A stretch of DNA of 64,000 nt from Sorex araneus (GCF_027595985.1 NC_073308.1:11678566-11742565); one strand, 5' to 3'; counted from the first letter of the stretch, positions 10,301-21,690 are shown. The notes: generated from the letters alone by a model not told the origin. Numbers and translations: made by a program.

Positions 10301-13300
10301 CCACGATCCACTGAACATAGAAGTTAATCACACAGACGTGGAGAATCAAATTAAACACCTGGAAATTGAACAACTCAATGTTGAACAACGAGTGGGTCAG
10401 GGAGGAAATCAAGGAAGAAATCAAAAGATACTTGGAAACAAACGAGAATGAAGACACAAGCTACCAGAACCTATGGGATGCAGTTAAAGCTGTGTTAAGG
10501 GGAAAATTTATAGCTCTGAAAGCATTTCTCAGGAAGGAAGAAGGGCCCACATAAATGACTTGACTTCATAGCTCAAGATCTTAGAAAAGGACCAACAAAA
10601 GGAGCCCAAACCAGGCAGAAGGAAAGAATTAATAAAACTTCTAGCAGAAATCAACGACATGGAAACCAAAAAAAAAAAAAATCCGAAAAATCAATGAAAC
10701 TAAGAGCTGGTTCTTTGAAAAAATAAACAAGATTGATAAACCACTAGGAAGAGAAAGACTCACAAAGAAAGAGAGAAAGAGAGAGAGAGAGAGAAGAGAG
10801 AACCTAACAAACCAAATCAGAAATGAAAAGGGGGACATCACAACAGAAACCAAAGAAATTCAAAAGATCATCAGAGATTTCTTTGAAAGTATGTATGCCA
10901 CGAAACAAGAGAACCTAGAAGAAATGGATAAATTCCTGGATTCCTGTTACCTCCTAAGGCTGAACCAAGAAGATTTGGAATACCTTAATAGACCTATTAC
11001 TATCAAAAAAATTAAAACTGTAGTCAAAAAGTCTTCCCAAAAACAAAATCCAGGTCCAGATGGATTCACTAGCAAATTCTTCCAAACATTTAAAGAGGAC
11101 CTATTGCCAATTCTTTTCAAGCTTTTCCAGGAAAATGAAGAAACAGAAACACTCCCAAACAGTTTCTATGAGGCACATATAACCCTAATACCAAAAGCAA
11201 ACAGACACCACAAAAAACGAAAATTGCAGGCCATTATCCCTGATGAACATGGATGCAAGACCCTCAACAAAATATTAGCAAATAGGATCCAACAATTCAT
11301 CAAAAAGACCATACACCACTACCAAGTGATATTCATCCCAGGGATACAAGGATGGTTTAACATTCAGAAGTCAATCAACATAATCCATAATATCAACAAA
11401 AGAAAAGATAAAAACCATATGACCATATCAATAGATGCAAAGAAAGCATTTGACAAGATCCAGCACTCTCACTGAAAGAACTTTACTCAATATAGTCAAA
11501 GCCATCTACCACAAACCTATGGCAAGCATTATCCTCAATGGGGAAAAAAAATAAGAGCCTTCCCTCTAAGATCAGGGATGAGACTACGATGCCCACTCTC
11601 ACCACTTCTGTTCAATATAGTACTGGAAGTACTTGCAGTAGCGGTTAGGCAAGAAAAAGCTATTAAAGGCATCCAGATAGGAAAGGAAGAAATCAAGCTC
11701 TCACTATTCACAGATGACATGATACTATATTTAGAGAACCTTAAAGCTGCTACCAAGAAGCTCCTAGAAACAACAGACTTGTATGGTAAAGTCGCAGGCT
11801 ATAAAATCCAATACCCAAAAATATACTTCCTATACGCAAATAATGAGGGAAAAGAAATCGATGTGAAAAAAACAATCCCATTCACAATCATGCCTCAGAA
11901 AATCAAATACCTCAGAATCAGTTTAACTAAGGAGGTAAAGGACCTATACAAAGAAGACTGCAAAATGCTACTTCAAGAAATAAAAGAGGATATGAGAAAA
12001 TAGAAACATAAGTCCTGTTCATGGGTTGGGAGAATTAACATTATCAAAATGGCAATACAACCCAAAGCATTATACAGATTCAATGTGATCCCTATAGGGA
12101 TACCCTTGTAGGGTATTATGAAATTCTTCAAAGAAATTGATCAAACATTGCTGAAATTTATATGGAACAACAAGCCCCCACGAATAGCTAAAGCAATTAT
12201 TTAAAAAAAAGAAGATGGGAGGCATCACCTTCCCCAACCTCAAACTCTACTAAAAAGCAGCAATAATTAAAACAGCATGGCATTGGAACAAAGGCAGAGC
12301 CGCTGACCAATAAAACATGATTGAATATCCTTACACACACCTTCAAATATATGATCACCTAAGGTTTGATAAGTGAGCAATAAATATAAAGTGGAGCAAG
12401 GAAATCCTCTTTAACAAATGGTGCTGGCAAAACTGAACAGTTATATGCAAAATAATGTGCTCAGACCTCTACCTAACACCTTGCACAAAAGTCAGATCAA
12501 AATGGATTAAGGACCTCAACATCAGACCAGAATCCATTAGGTACATTGAAAAAAAGATTGAAAAACCCTCCAGGACATTGAAGCTAAAGATATCTTCAGG
12601 GGCTGGAGCGATAGCACAGCAGGTAGGGCGTTTGCCTTGCATGCGGCCAACCCGGGTTCGAATCCCAGCATCCCATATGGTCCCTTGAGCACCGCCAGGA
12701 GTAATTCCTGAGTGTAGAACCAGGAGTAACCCCTGTGCATCGCCAGGTGTGACCCAAAAAGCAAAAATAAATAAATAAATAAATAAAATAAAAAAATAAA
12801 GATATCTTCAAAGATGAAATGCCACTGACTAAGCAAGTGTTAACAGATAAATAAATGTGATTATTTTAAACTAAGAAGCTTCTGTACCTCAAAAGAAACA
12901 GTGACTAGAATACAAAAGACAGTCTGCAGAATGGGAAAGGATATTCACCCAATACCCATTGGATAAGGGGTTGATATCAAGGATATACAAAGCATTGGTT
13001 GAACTCTACAAGAAGAAAATATCCAGGGCTGGAGCGATAGCACAGTGGGTAGGGCGTTTACCTTGCACGTGGCCGACCCGGGTTTGATTCCCAGCATCCC
13101 ATATGGTCCCCTGAGCACCGCCAGGGGTAATTCCTGAGTGCAGAGCCAGGAGTGACCCCTGTGCATCGCTGGGTGTGACCCAAAAAGAAAAAAAAGAAGA
13201 AGAAGAAAACATCCAACCCCATCAGAAAATGGGGTAATGAAATGAACAGAAATTTTCTCAAAGAAGAAAATCTGAATGGCCAAAAGGCTCATGAAAAAAA

Positions 13301-16300
13301 AAATGCTCTTCATCACTAATCATCAGGGAGATACAGATCAAAACAACAATGAAATATCATCTCACACCACAGAGACTGGCCCAAATCCAGAAGAACAAAA
13401 GCAACCGGTGTTGGCATGGATGTGGGGAGAAGGGGACCCTCCTTCAGTGCTGGTGGGAATGCCAGCTGGTGATTTGGAAAACATGAAGTATGGACACTTC
13501 TCAAAAAATTAGAAATTGAGCTCCCATTTGACCCACTTCTGGGAATATATCCCAGAGATGCAAAAAAATATAGTAGAAATGATATCTGCACTTGTATGTT
13601 TATTGCAGCACTTTTTTTTATAATAGCCAGAATCTGGAAAAAACCCGAGTGCTGAAGAACAGATGACTGGTTAAAGAAACTCTGGTACATTTACACAATG
13701 AAATACTATGCAGCTGTTAGAAAAAATGAAATCATGAAATTTGCATATAAGTGCATCTTCATGGAGAGTATCATGTTAAGTGAAATGAGTCAGAAAGAGA
13801 GGGATAACATAGAACAACTTCATTCATTTGTGGAACATAAAGTAACATAATGGGAGACTAACACCCGAAGATAGTAAAGATAAGGACCAGGAGCATTGCT
13901 CCACAGTTTGGAAGCTGGCCTCACATGCTAGGGGAAAAGGCAGCTGAGATAGAGAAGGGAACACCAAGCAAAGGATCCTTGGAGGGCTTGCTTGGGATGG
14001 GAGATGTGTGCTGAAAGTAGACTATTAGACCGAACTTGATGGCCACTTAATACCTGTATTGCAAACCATAACACCCAAAAGGAGAAAGAGAGAGAGTAAA
14101 AGGTAATGTGCCTACCACAGAGGCAGGGGGTGGGTATGGGGTGGGGTTGGTGGGGGGGATACTGAGAACATTGGTGGTAGAGAATGGGCACTGGTGGAGT
14201 GATGGGTACTCAACCATTATATGACTGAAATGTAAGCACAAAAGTGTAAGTCTGTAATTATATCTCACGGTATTTCATTTTAAAAAAACTCAATTAAAAA
14301 TAAAAATAAAAATTATGTCTGGTTTTTTAAAACTTTTTATCTTTAGCATTTTAAATTTTTTCATTTTATTTTATTTTTTTACAAAGCTGTTCATGATTGG
14401 ATTTCAGTCATGCAGTACTCCAACAGCCATCGCTCCTCCAGCTGTACATTTCCCAGTACCAGGTTCCAGGTTCCTTCCCATCACTGCCTACCCCTACCCC
14501 TGCCTGCCTCCATAGAAGGTGCTTTTCTTCTCTCTCTCCTTTTGGCTCTGCGGTTTGCAATATTGATACTGAAAGGTCATCCAGAATATCCCATGCCTAC
14601 TGCAGGTCACTTTTGAAAGAAATAAAAGAGAACAGACACAAAGAATTAAAAAAACTTCCATGTTCATAAATTGGAAGAATCTTGTCAAAATGAATCTCCC
14701 CCCAAAGCATTCTACAGATTCAATGCTGATGATGTTCTTCAAGGTCTCAGAATAAATGCTACTGAAATTTGCATGGGATCATAAAACTTCAGAAAACCAA
14801 AATAATTCTGAGAAGAAAAAAAAAAAGACTGGAGGTATGGCATTTCCAGACTTTAAATCATACTGCAAAGTTATCTAAATGGAGTAGTGCTGGAATAAGG
14901 ATAGATTCTCAAACTAATGCTATAAAACTGAGGGCAAAGATAAACTCTAAGATACCTGAACAGAGCATATAAAACAAAGTCTGTCACACGAAGAATATAG
15001 AGAAGGGGCTGGTACAGGAAGTGGAGCAAGAAAATCCTCTTCAACAAATGTTGAAGAAACTTGAAAAAAATGTTCGTGCCTGCAAAAAAATGAAACAATT
15101 TATGTCTCATGATATACAGAAGGTAATTCAAAGTGGATTATAAACCTCAAGGAAAACACCAGCAGAACACTCCAGGATATGGGCTTCAGCAGTGTCTTCC
15201 ATAAATGAACTTATTGACAAAGACAACAGAAACAAAAATAAGCAAGTGGGACTACATCAAAACTAAAAAAAATCTGCAAGACAAAAGAAACACAGACTAA
15301 AATTAAGTTAAAAGACACCCTACTGAGAGAAAATATTCATACATTATATAAGGGGCTAATATCCAAGTTCTATAAATCACTATATATTTAAATACATATC
15401 ATCAAAAAGCAAGGAGAGCATACAACAGACTCGTCCATAAAGCAGATATGTGGATAGCCAACAGGTGTGTGAGACGGTGTTCATTGTTACTTGTTGTCAA
15501 GGAAATGCATTTGACATTGAGCTCAGAATGACAATGAGTTCACACCAGTGAGAACCACATACAAAAAGACTGGAAAGAGCTGGTGATGGCAGGGCTGTCC
15601 AGAGAAATCTCATTCACGGTTCGTGGGGATATCACCTGCTCTGCCTCTGTGGGACACGGTACGGTGACTCCTTTGAACACTAAAAGATAACCATACAGCC
15701 GAGAATAACCAGATTGTCCATCTGTTGGCCTCTATCTCAGAACACAGAAATGTTCCTTTGAAAAGATGTGTCCACTCCTGCATGCATTAGGGCACTAAGA
15801 GCACCATATTCAGGGCAAGGAACAACCCACAGGTCCAACGATTGATGAACGGATTAGGATGTTGTGACTTACAGACACAATGAAATGCTACGCAGCTGCA
15901 AGGAAAGATGGCATCTTGCAGCTCACTGCACCTTGGATGGAACTGGAGGGCATTAGATCAAGTGAAATAAGTCAGGGGAGAAGGACAAATCCCAGAGGTC
16001 TCACTCATCTAGGTACAGACAATCTTGAAGGAAGACAAGCCCTTGGCCTCACTACAAAACCAGGCAACAGGAGGAACCTGCGGAGAAGCCTCCACATGAC
16101 CCGGCCGAGGTAGAGGCTCTTGGCAGTTTGGTGGTGGTGAAAGGGTAGTAACAAAACCATGAAAGTGGACACTATTTAACCAGTTGCCTGAACTGTAGTT
16201 AGAGATCTTTGTAAGATCCCTAAAACTCAGCATGGTGCTTCCTCCTCCATCTCACCCTGCCCGCTCCCTGCCTCTACGGCCCCTCCCCTGCCTTTCTCCT

Positions 16301-19300
16301 GCATCATCCTGGGCCAGCAAGGCAGGGGCCTAAGCCAAGCTATTTGGGTGCCTCGGGTGCTGGAGAAGAGCCAGGCCAGCACTGCAGGACACCCGCTGGA
16401 CAGCCCAATGCCACCCACACTCTGGAACTCTTTCCAAAATCTCCTTGACCTAAGGAGCCCCCAGGAAAACCTGACAGCCCACCAGCCTGGTGACAAGGTA
16501 CAGAGTCCTGGTCAGACCAAGGAAGCAGATGTCAGCCACTCATCTACCAGCAGCGGAGCACTCGGACTATGGCAAAGAGGACCCTCCTCAGCTCCTCGCC
16601 GGGCGGCAGAGACAGCACCAGCCAGTGGTTTGGTCCAAGGCCTGTAAACTGCAGAGGCGATAGCCACCACACAGACACATTTCTGAGAAAAGCCTTTCTA
16701 GGGCGAGCCAGAGGGAGTGACATGCAGGAGGCCTTGTCTTCCTGGGCCGCGAAGGGGCAGTAACCCGCAGTGGGCAGCTCTTGCCGTGGCAGGGGGCTGT
16801 CTTCTCCTACGGTCTTGGCAACCTCCCAGCCTCCATTTCCTGCCCCCTAAAGTGGGAAGGGCTCGGTTGAATCACCAAGTATTCCCACGAGGGTCCTTGC
16901 CACGCAGTCCCAGCACCCGAGCTCGCCTGACCGTGGTTCCCTCCCTAACAGCCTAAGTCGGCAGCAGGCGCTGTCCCATGCCTACATGAACATGCTCCCT
17001 TCTCGGCTGGAGGGAGTGAGCCCAGGTGTCAGCAGACTCTCGAGCCCACTGGATGTGGCCCAGGCACTGGGGGATTTTTCCACCAGCCCCTTTTCAAGCG
17101 TGAGCCCCTTCCCTCACACACCCACGCCCAGCCTTCCCCAGAACAAACTGAACCAAATCAAAATGACACTCACGACCACCCTCAGAGGTGGTCATTTCTG
17201 TACCAATGTAGGGAAACTGAGGCTTCGAAACATGAAACACTCTAGGGACTCAGATTAGAAGCAGCTGCAAAGGGAGACGCCCACTCAGCCCACGGCTCCC
17301 GTGCTGGCCTCCCTCCACTCGGGGCAGCTGCGCATGGGAGTGTGGGATTCCAGCGCACAGCCTGGCCGCAGCAGGCTGGAATGCACTTGTGCCCGGGTCC
17401 TGCCCCAGAGGGCACCTCGTCCTTTGGGCTTCCTGAGGTCACTCCCTGTGAGCACCTGCCACCTACAATGTGGAGGAGAAGAGGAGCCTTGGACATGCCA
17501 AAGTCCCAGGATTGCTTTTTCTGGAGCCACACCTGGCAGTGCTCAGGGGTCTCTCCTGGGGTCCAGGGGGTCCCACTGCAAGGCAAGGCCTTACCCGCCA
17601 TACTGGCACTCTGCCTCAATGGAAAGGACAGACGGGTCAGAGAGGTCACTGGCCTTACACCACCCCCCAACTTCAATCCCAGGCACTGCATAGAGCCCTC
17701 GACCCCAAGCCCTCCCAGAAGCGAGCCCTCAGCACTGCCAGACGTGAGGTCTCCCCTGCCCACCCCACACCCCAAAAGAGAAAAGAATATATCGGAAAAG
17801 GGGAGGATCACACCTAGGAAACACAGCGGTCGGTCACTGGAGGCTCTCTCTGTGCAGGACCCACGGTTCTCTCGGGTCAGACTCGAAGGCAAAAAACCTG
17901 AGACTAAATGGCCAGATGCAGAAGCTATTTTATTTTTCAAAGGGGAAAGGAAGACAAGGAGCCTGGGTTACAGGAGGGTCTCCTCCAGCGGGCTTCAGAG
18001 AAGGGTGGAGACCTCGCCCCTTTCAACAAGGGTGAGCGCTTTTCATTTAGTGTGCTGGGGGGAGGGGATTCATGTAAAACAGGCAGGAAGGAAGCGGATG
18101 GTCTGGTGCAGAGCCCTGTGCTGGAGAGATCTGTGCAGGGAGCCCCCCACTAACAGCATTGTGAGCCACGGTGCCTAAAATACAGCAGTTTAAAAGTTAA
18201 AAGCACGGGAGTCCTTCCTTGATGGCCGTGCAAAGGCTTGGCCTCGGCCTCCCCTGGGGACCAGCCTTACCAGGTCAGGGCCCACACGCGGGCAGCTGGA
18301 AGACCACAGGGTGCAGGAGCCAGAGCGCTGTGGCTGTGGCCCTGGGGTCCCCTTCCAGTGGCAGCAGCCCCACCACCACCCCTGCCTGTCCCAGCGGTGG
18401 GGCCCCGAGCATGGCCCTCACCGCTGGAGCCTCTCCCTCTGCCACCCAGCTAGCCGCTGCGGTGACTCTGGTGGTCCCAGCAGGTCTGCATACTGCCTGC
18501 CCTGACCCTGGGGGACTGCTGGTGGGCAGCCAGGGGCTCCTGCTGCGACGGGGGGGCAGATCTCCTGGGAGGCCTGGCGTGTGGGGGCCCCGGGACACCG
18601 CCTCAGCCACACTCACTGCTGGAGGTCGGCCCACTTCCTCTGGGAGCTGCCCTTGGGACCTGCCTGGATTCCAGGGGGCCACCCTTTCCGGATCCCCAGT
18701 GAGACCATGGCCCCCAGGCCCAGCTCGGCCGGAAGCTGTCCAGTCAAAGGAAGTCTGACACCTCGCGCTCCCAAGGACAGGACCCCCGGGGAAATGCCGA
18801 GCCCCTGGCCCCCGCCCAGCTGCTGTCCCAGGATGGGAGGCTCAGGCCTTGGGCAGCCAGAGCCCTGCCCGCACATGCACCCTTTCTGCTGCTCAGACAA
18901 TCCCTGGAGTGAGATTTTTCTTTTCAGAACAAGCTTTGGGTTCAGCCAGTCCTCCCTCTGCGTGAGCACCGTTTCCTCCCTCCGGGCTGTTTCCTGGCTG
19001 ACAGGATGGAGGACAGGGGGCTCAGAGAGCAGCCCCAGAACCCCACCCCCACCAGATGCACGGGGGCACACACGAGAACACATGGACACATGAGCAGTGC
19101 ATGTAGACATGCACACGTGGAAACACATGCACATACGGACACACGCACATGTAGACACATGTGCACATGTGTATGCACATAGGCACACGTGGACACACGC
19201 ACACACAAAGATGCATGCACACACAGGCACATGCATGGATGGGGAAGCAAGCAGAGGTGCATGTGCATATACACACATACATGCGCAGGCATACACACGT

Positions 19301-19452
19301 GGACACACACACACACGCACACACATTAGAGCAAGGGCAGCAGCGGGGCGGTGCGCTGCCCCCGGCGGTCCAGGCGCGGCCAGCCCATCCCCGCGCCCCC
19401 AGGCCTTACCGCAGAGCAGCAAGAGCAGCGGGAGCAGCAGCCCCGGCCCCAT
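4116..19452 (-). CDS. RAMP3: RAMP3, receptor activity-modifying protein 3 (three exons)
   Basis: Single-pass accessory protein that partners the calcitonin-receptor-like receptor to form adrenomedullin receptors, and the calcitonin receptor to form amylin receptors (family knowledge). CDS joins 19452-19410, 5711-5579 and 4371-4116, giving 143 aa against about 148 in human. A Leu-rich signal peptide ([11 protein letters not shown]) is encoded by exon 1. The ectodomain keeps six cysteines (GGC, PQC, KWC, TNC, VGC, SNC) and the family blocks WKWC, GCYWPNP and HRQFFSNC. One transmembrane helix is followed by the short cytoplasmic tail [11 protein letters not shown]-glycosylation sequons are seen at NET, NCT and NCS; the NLS sequon of human RAMP3 reads DLA here. 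RAMP3 rather than RAMP1/2 is chosen from the tail and the WAP-TBRG4 neighbourhood. The human C-terminal PDZ-type TLL reads QPL. Confidence 0.93.
4848..4918 (+). mobile_element. SOR-type SINE 3' fragment
   Basis: Only the 3' body is present: CACTGCCAGGAGTGATCTCTGAGCACCGC then GGTGTGGCC and an A-rich end. Confidence 0.6.
5192..5352 (+). mobile_element. SOR-type SINE (old)
   Basis: CCCACAGCTGACCTGGG, CCGATATGGTCCCTGGGCACC and GATCCCTGAGTGCAGACC in family order, inside RAMP3 intron 2. Confidence 0.7.
5579..5711 (-). CDS. RAMP3: RAMP3 exon 2
   Basis: Encodes the first half of the ectodomain from [11 protein letters not shown] to LAEFIV. Flanked by CTCCCTGCAG acceptor and GT|GTGAGT donor. Three of the six conserved cysteines and the WKWC motif lie here. 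Confidence 0.94.
5914..6000. repeat. minisatellite, about 25 bp unit
   Basis: About four copies of GGGAGGGAGACCCCACA-type units in RAMP3 intron 1. Confidence 0.85.
6095..6530. repeat. TG-rich imperfect tandem repeat
   Basis: Built from TGTGTCTGTG, TGTATGTG and GTGTGATGTG words without a fixed period. Long open frames on both strands are by-products of the composition. Confidence 0.9.
6605..6785. repeat. minisatellite, about 42 bp unit
   Basis: About four copies of a unit containing CAGCCACATGCCTGACACC and TCCCAGCCCC. GC-rich and relatively homogeneous. Confidence 0.85.
6815..7160 (+). repeat. unclassified dispersed repeat, copy A
   Basis: Similar to 26715-27075: both carry GAGACAC(C/T)AAA, then GCTGAGAACTCTG or CTGAGAACTCTG, a G-rich block, CCAGTAGGA and CACAAAACA-like sequence in order. 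Similarity judged by eye; class unknown. Confidence 0.35.
7240..7415 (+). repeat. unclassified retroelement 3' end
   Basis: GGGAGGGTT, GGATTGG, GAATATTGAAGG and GTAAGCCACAGTGTTTAAATAAAG resemble blocks at 18140-18205 and 47490-47598. The terminal TTTAAATAAAG suggests a poly(A)-tailed element. Confidence 0.3.
7431..7572 (+). mobile_element. SOR-type SINE (old)
   Basis: GGGCTGGAGTAATAG head, CTTGCCTTGCACATGGCTGACC, then a rearranged middle and CACTGCCAGGTGTGGCC. Confidence 0.75.
7577..7735 (+). mobile_element. SOR-type SINE
   Basis: CGCTTGCCTTGCACACAGCC, GGGTTCAATCC B box, GCCAGGAGTGATCC and GGGTGTGACCCC to an A-rich tail. Directly follows the previous copy. Confidence 0.8.
7876..8045 (-). 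mobile_element. SOR-type SINE (minus)
   Basis: Reads TTTGGGTCACACCCAGAGATG, TGTTCCTGGCTC and GGATTAGATC on the plus strand, which is the reversed family order. Confidence 0.75.
8432..8508. repeat. AT-rich inverted repeat
   Basis: Perfect 11-bp outer arms GTGGTACTGTA (8432-8442) and TACAGTACCAC (8498-8508) enclose alternating TA/TG sequence that is itself largely self-complementary. Would extrude as a cruciform or form an RNA hairpin. Confidence 0.85.
9019..9246 (+). mobile_element. SOR-type SINE with internal 48-bp duplication
   Basis: Full family order with A box TAGCACAGTGGG and B box GGTTCGAATCC. The block starting GCATCGCCAGGAGTAATTCC is present twice in tandem (9112-9159, 9160-9207). 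Flanked by ATAGTAGCCA (9009-9018) and ATAGTATCCA (9247-9256), a target-site duplication with one mismatch. Confidence 0.92.
9262..9425 (+). mobile_element. SOR-type SINE
   Basis: GATAGTGCAATGGGCGGAGC, GGTTCAATTGCC and CAGGAGTGATCCCTGAGCAC in family order, older than the neighbour at 9019. Confidence 0.8.
9497..9625 (+). mobile_element. SOR-type SINE (old)
   Basis: Diverged head, then GATTCTTGAGTGCAGAGCC and GTGTGGTCC. The B-box region is eroded. Confidence 0.6.
12599..12797 (+). mobile_element. SOR SINE nested in L1
   Basis: Near-consensus copy with TAGCACAGCAGG and GGTTCGAATCC boxes and an (AAATA)n tail. Perfect 13-bp target-site duplication AAAGATATCTTCA at 12586-12598 and 12798-12810 shows a clean insertion into the L1. 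Confidence 0.97.
13026..13200 (+). mobile_element. SOR SINE nested in L1
   Basis: Near-consensus, GGGCTGGAGCGATAGCACAG start and (GAA)n tail. Flanks AGAAGAAAATATCCA (13011-13025) and AGAAGAAAACATCCA (13201-13215) form a 15-bp duplication with one mismatch. Confidence 0.96.
14355..14600 (-). mobile_element. L1 3'UTR fragment (minus)
   Basis: On the plus strand reads GATTGGATTTCAGTCATGCA, CCAGTACCAGG and TTTTGGCTCTGCGGTTTGCA, the reverse of L1 3'UTR blocks seen at 14040-14260. Confidence 0.75.
14600..16230 (+). mobile_element. old L1 3' half
   Basis: ORF2 C-terminal and 3'UTR blocks in order, such as GGAGGTATGGCATTTCCAGA and GAAATGCTACGCAGCTGCAA. More diverged than the L1 at 9718-14306, so probably an older subfamily. 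Confidence 0.8.
16231..17517. other. RAMP3 intron 1, unique sequence
   Basis: GC-moderate, non-repetitive. Open frames on both strands lack family motifs. No exon of RAMP3 is expected here; nothing further recognised. Confidence 0.45.
17518..17612 (-). mobile_element. SOR-type SINE fragment (minus)
   Basis: GGAGCCACACCTGGCAGTGCTCAGG and CTGCAAGGCAAGGCC are the reversed family ends. Confidence 0.6.
18140..18205 (+). repeat. unclassified retroelement 3' end
   Basis: GCATTGTGAGCCACGGTGCCTAAAATACAG resembles the 3' end at 7370-7415. Short, low confidence. Confidence 0.25.
18206..19055. other. RAMP3 intron 1, GC-rich unique sequence
   Basis: GC-rich, CpG-moderate sequence just downstream of exon 1. 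Several long overlapping frames on both strands reflect base composition. No feature called. Confidence 0.4.
19060..19328. repeat. ACAC-rich imperfect tandem repeat
   Basis: CACACGTGGACACAC- and ACATGCACAC-type words repeated without fixed period, about 80 bases inside intron 1 from RAMP3 exon 1. Confidence 0.9.
19410..19452 (-). CDS. RAMP3: RAMP3 exon 1 (coding part)
   Basis: Encodes [15 protein letters not shown], the signal peptide, then a GTAAGG donor. The start was chosen as the only in-frame ATG giving a signal peptide whose [10 protein letters not shown] core matches human RAMP3; the N-terminus is about five residues shorter than human. Confidence 0.88.
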
Positions 19453-19640
19453 AGCAGGACACGCCGCGCTGATGGCAGGAGGATGCAGGATGTGGCAGCC
19501 CAACGCTCCCTCGCTCCCTCGGGGCGGGCCGCCCCGCCCCCCCTGACGCGCTGCAGGACGCAGCTGCGGGATGCCCCTCCGGCCCAGCCTGGGCCAGCGG
19601 GCAGGGGAGGGCGCGGGGCTCCTGGCCCACGGGGCCAAGC
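19453..19640 (-). promoter_or_regulatory. RAMP3: RAMP3 5'UTR/promoter region
   Basis: CpG-rich block immediately upstream of the RAMP3 start with GC boxes (GGGCGGGCC and CCCGCCCC at about 19515-19540). No TATA box seen. Transcription start not determinable. Confidence 0.5.
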
Positions 19641-19744
19641 CCTACTGAGTGCTGGTCCTTACTGGCCAGAGGATGACCGGGACCAGAGTCCCACTGTCAG
19701 CTGGGGCCCTGGGGACACCCGTGCTCCCTGAGGGGGGAGAGACA

Positions 19745-19900
19745 GGACTGCCGGCAGAGCTAAACCAGGTGCCACCCTCCCCCACCACCACCACCACCAC
19801 CACCACATATGGTCCCCTGAGAATAGCTGGGTGTGGCCCAAACCACCTGCCCTGCCAACCCCACCCCAACCCCGCCCCACAAAAAAAAAAAAAAAAAAAA
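19745..19900 (+). mobile_element. SOR-type SINE fragment with A18 tail
   Basis: CATATGGTCCCCTGAGAATAGC and GGGTGTGGCCC are family blocks; an uninterrupted A run follows at about 19880-19899. Confidence 0.55.
19780..19805. repeat. (CAC)n microsatellite
   Basis: About eight CAC units, merging into a SINE fragment that follows. Confidence 0.85.
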
Positions 19901-19905
19901 CCAGA

Positions 19906-20924
19906 AGCAAACTGCTGCTCCACCAGCAGGGAAGAGGGAGCTGGCCAGCGGGGAGGGGGCTGCAGACCAGCCCTGTGCCCGCACCTCTATCTTCCCCTGC
20001 CCCCAGTGGACATGGTCCTGAGTCCTCAGAATGGTCCTTTGCACACTGTAGTGCCACAGTCCACCAAGCAGGTCGGAGATGGGGCCCCATGAGGGATGCT
20101 CCCACCCAGACGCCTCCTGGGCCAGATAGATCAGCGTGGAGAGGCTGTCTGGCGAAGCCCCCAGCTCTGAGTGGGGTTGGTGCTTTGGAGATCCCCACGG
20201 CAATGCTGAAGTCTAGGGATGAGGGGTCTCCACAGCCAGACAGCTGACTCACTCCACAGGAAGAGTGCTAGTTGAGGCCCACCCGCCTTCCAGCCTCCAA
20301 ACTGGCCGACGGCACAGGGCAGAGAGGACGCTGCCTACTGGCCCCAGCTCAGATGCCAGTGCCTGCTGAGACCACCAAGAGTGGGGCCATTGCCCACAGT
20401 ATCCCGGGGCCTCAGGTACCACTGGTCTCCAGGGCTCTACTGGAAGGCAGGCCACACCCCAGGGTGGGCAGGCTGGAAAGTGGGTGGACCATCGGACAGC
20501 ACCTCAAAGCCTCTTCAGCTGGAAGGCCATGACCCAGGGCTGCCCAGCACTTAAGGACCCACACCCAGGGCCAGGAAGGGCTATGGGAAGGGCACAGTAG
20601 AGCCACTCTCCCATACTGGTACCCAGGAATCAGCTATTCCCACTGCAGGCACCCCAGCCTACTGCACTCAGGCCCCTCACCCCACTCGAGAGAGTTCCTG
20701 CAGCCCCATTGCGCTCTCGTGGGACACTATTAGCAACCTCTGAGAGCCGGGGTCCTGGTTTCTGTTCCCTAAGTGCTGTCTGTTGTCCAGGGAACTGTCC
20801 ACAGTTCATCCTGGCACTGGCTGGGCACACTGAGCAGAGGGCAGGGTGAGCGAAGCTGTGCCCTCCTCTGCAGAGGGACTGGTCAATAGCCCAGAAATCC
20901 CAAAGCCATCAGCCGAGCAAACAG
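19906..20924. other. intergenic, no gene seen
   Basis: About 1 kb of GC-rich non-repetitive sequence 5' of RAMP3. Frames overlap on both strands; no domain recognised. Could hold distal promoter elements, but none can be shown. Confidence 0.4.
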
Positions 20925-21690
20925 AAGGAAAGGTAAACAAATGATACTGTCTCAAACTAAGTTTCTGCATCACAAAGAATGACCAAAATAGAAAGACACC
21001 CCACAAAATATTTGCCCACCGTTCATCTGACAAAGGGGTAATACTCAAAATATATATTTTTAAAAACATTTGAAAAAAATTAAGGCAAATAACCACATTA
21101 AAAAATGGGAGACGAGACAAACAAGTGTTCAAAGAAGAGTAGGTGGCCAGTAAGTATATGAAAAAAAATCCTCTGCATCACTGATGATCAGGGAAACAGG
21201 GTGTAACCTCACGCCAGAGAGACCTGCACTCATCACAAAGAGCACAGCCAGAGCTGGCAGACATGGGAGAAAGAAACCTTCAATCGCAGCTTGTGGGAAT
21301 ACAACTGGTCCAACCTTTTTGGAAAACAATACGGACAGTTCCAAACAAACCCGGGAATTGTGCTTCTGAGCAGTCAAGCATTTTCACTTCTGGACATCTA
21401 CCCCAAAAGCCCAAAAATTCTGTTTAGAAACGATATTTGCACTCCTGTGTTCAGTGTGACACTCCTGTGTTCACCATGGCCCAAATCTGGAAACTCACAG
21501 CCCAAGAGTCCGGAACAGAGGACTGGATACAGAAACCGTGGTGCATAGACGCAGCAGAGTACTACCTGGCTCTAGCCTTGTGATTTTCCGCTCCGTGGAA
21601 GAGCTGGGGAGTCTCACGCTGAGTGAAGTAAGTCAGAAGGAAGGGGACAGAGCAGTGTGACCTCTCCTGTGGGGGCTGGAAAGACACTGC
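20925..21690 (+). mobile_element. old L1 3' fragment
   Basis: ORF2 C-terminal to 3'UTR blocks, such as TCCAACCTTTTTGGAAAACAA and CACTTCTGGACATCTACCCC. Heavily diverged. Confidence 0.75.

Larger units (their letters stand above)
9718..14306 (+). mobile_element. L1 LINE, 5'-truncated ORF2 plus 3'UTR
   Basis: Begins inside the ORF2 endonuclease (CCLQETHL), continues through reverse transcriptase ([30 protein letters not shown] in place of FADDM) and the C-terminal Cys-rich region, and ends in a G-rich 3'UTR and A-rich tail. Many stops and frameshifts; not coding-competent. Possible 12-bp target-site duplication TAAAAATTCTGT (9706-9717) / TAAAAATTATGT (14307-14318), one mismatch. Two SINEs are nested within it. 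Confidence 0.93.
5712..19409 (-). other. RAMP3: RAMP3 intron 1 (13.7 kb)
   Basis: Large first intron containing tandem repeats, SINEs in both orientations and L1 fragments, listed separately. No additional exon-like block was recognised. Confidence 0.85.

Noticed and set aside
9723-12003. Open frames with endonuclease and reverse-transcriptase motifs treated as host genes
   Set aside because: They are pieces of a decayed L1 ORF2 with stops, frameshifts and nested SINEs.
17342-18178. 278-codon plus-strand frame in RAMP3 intron 1
   Set aside because: Runs through a reversed SINE, overlaps a 232-codon frame on the other strand and has no domain; GC-rich intronic sequence.
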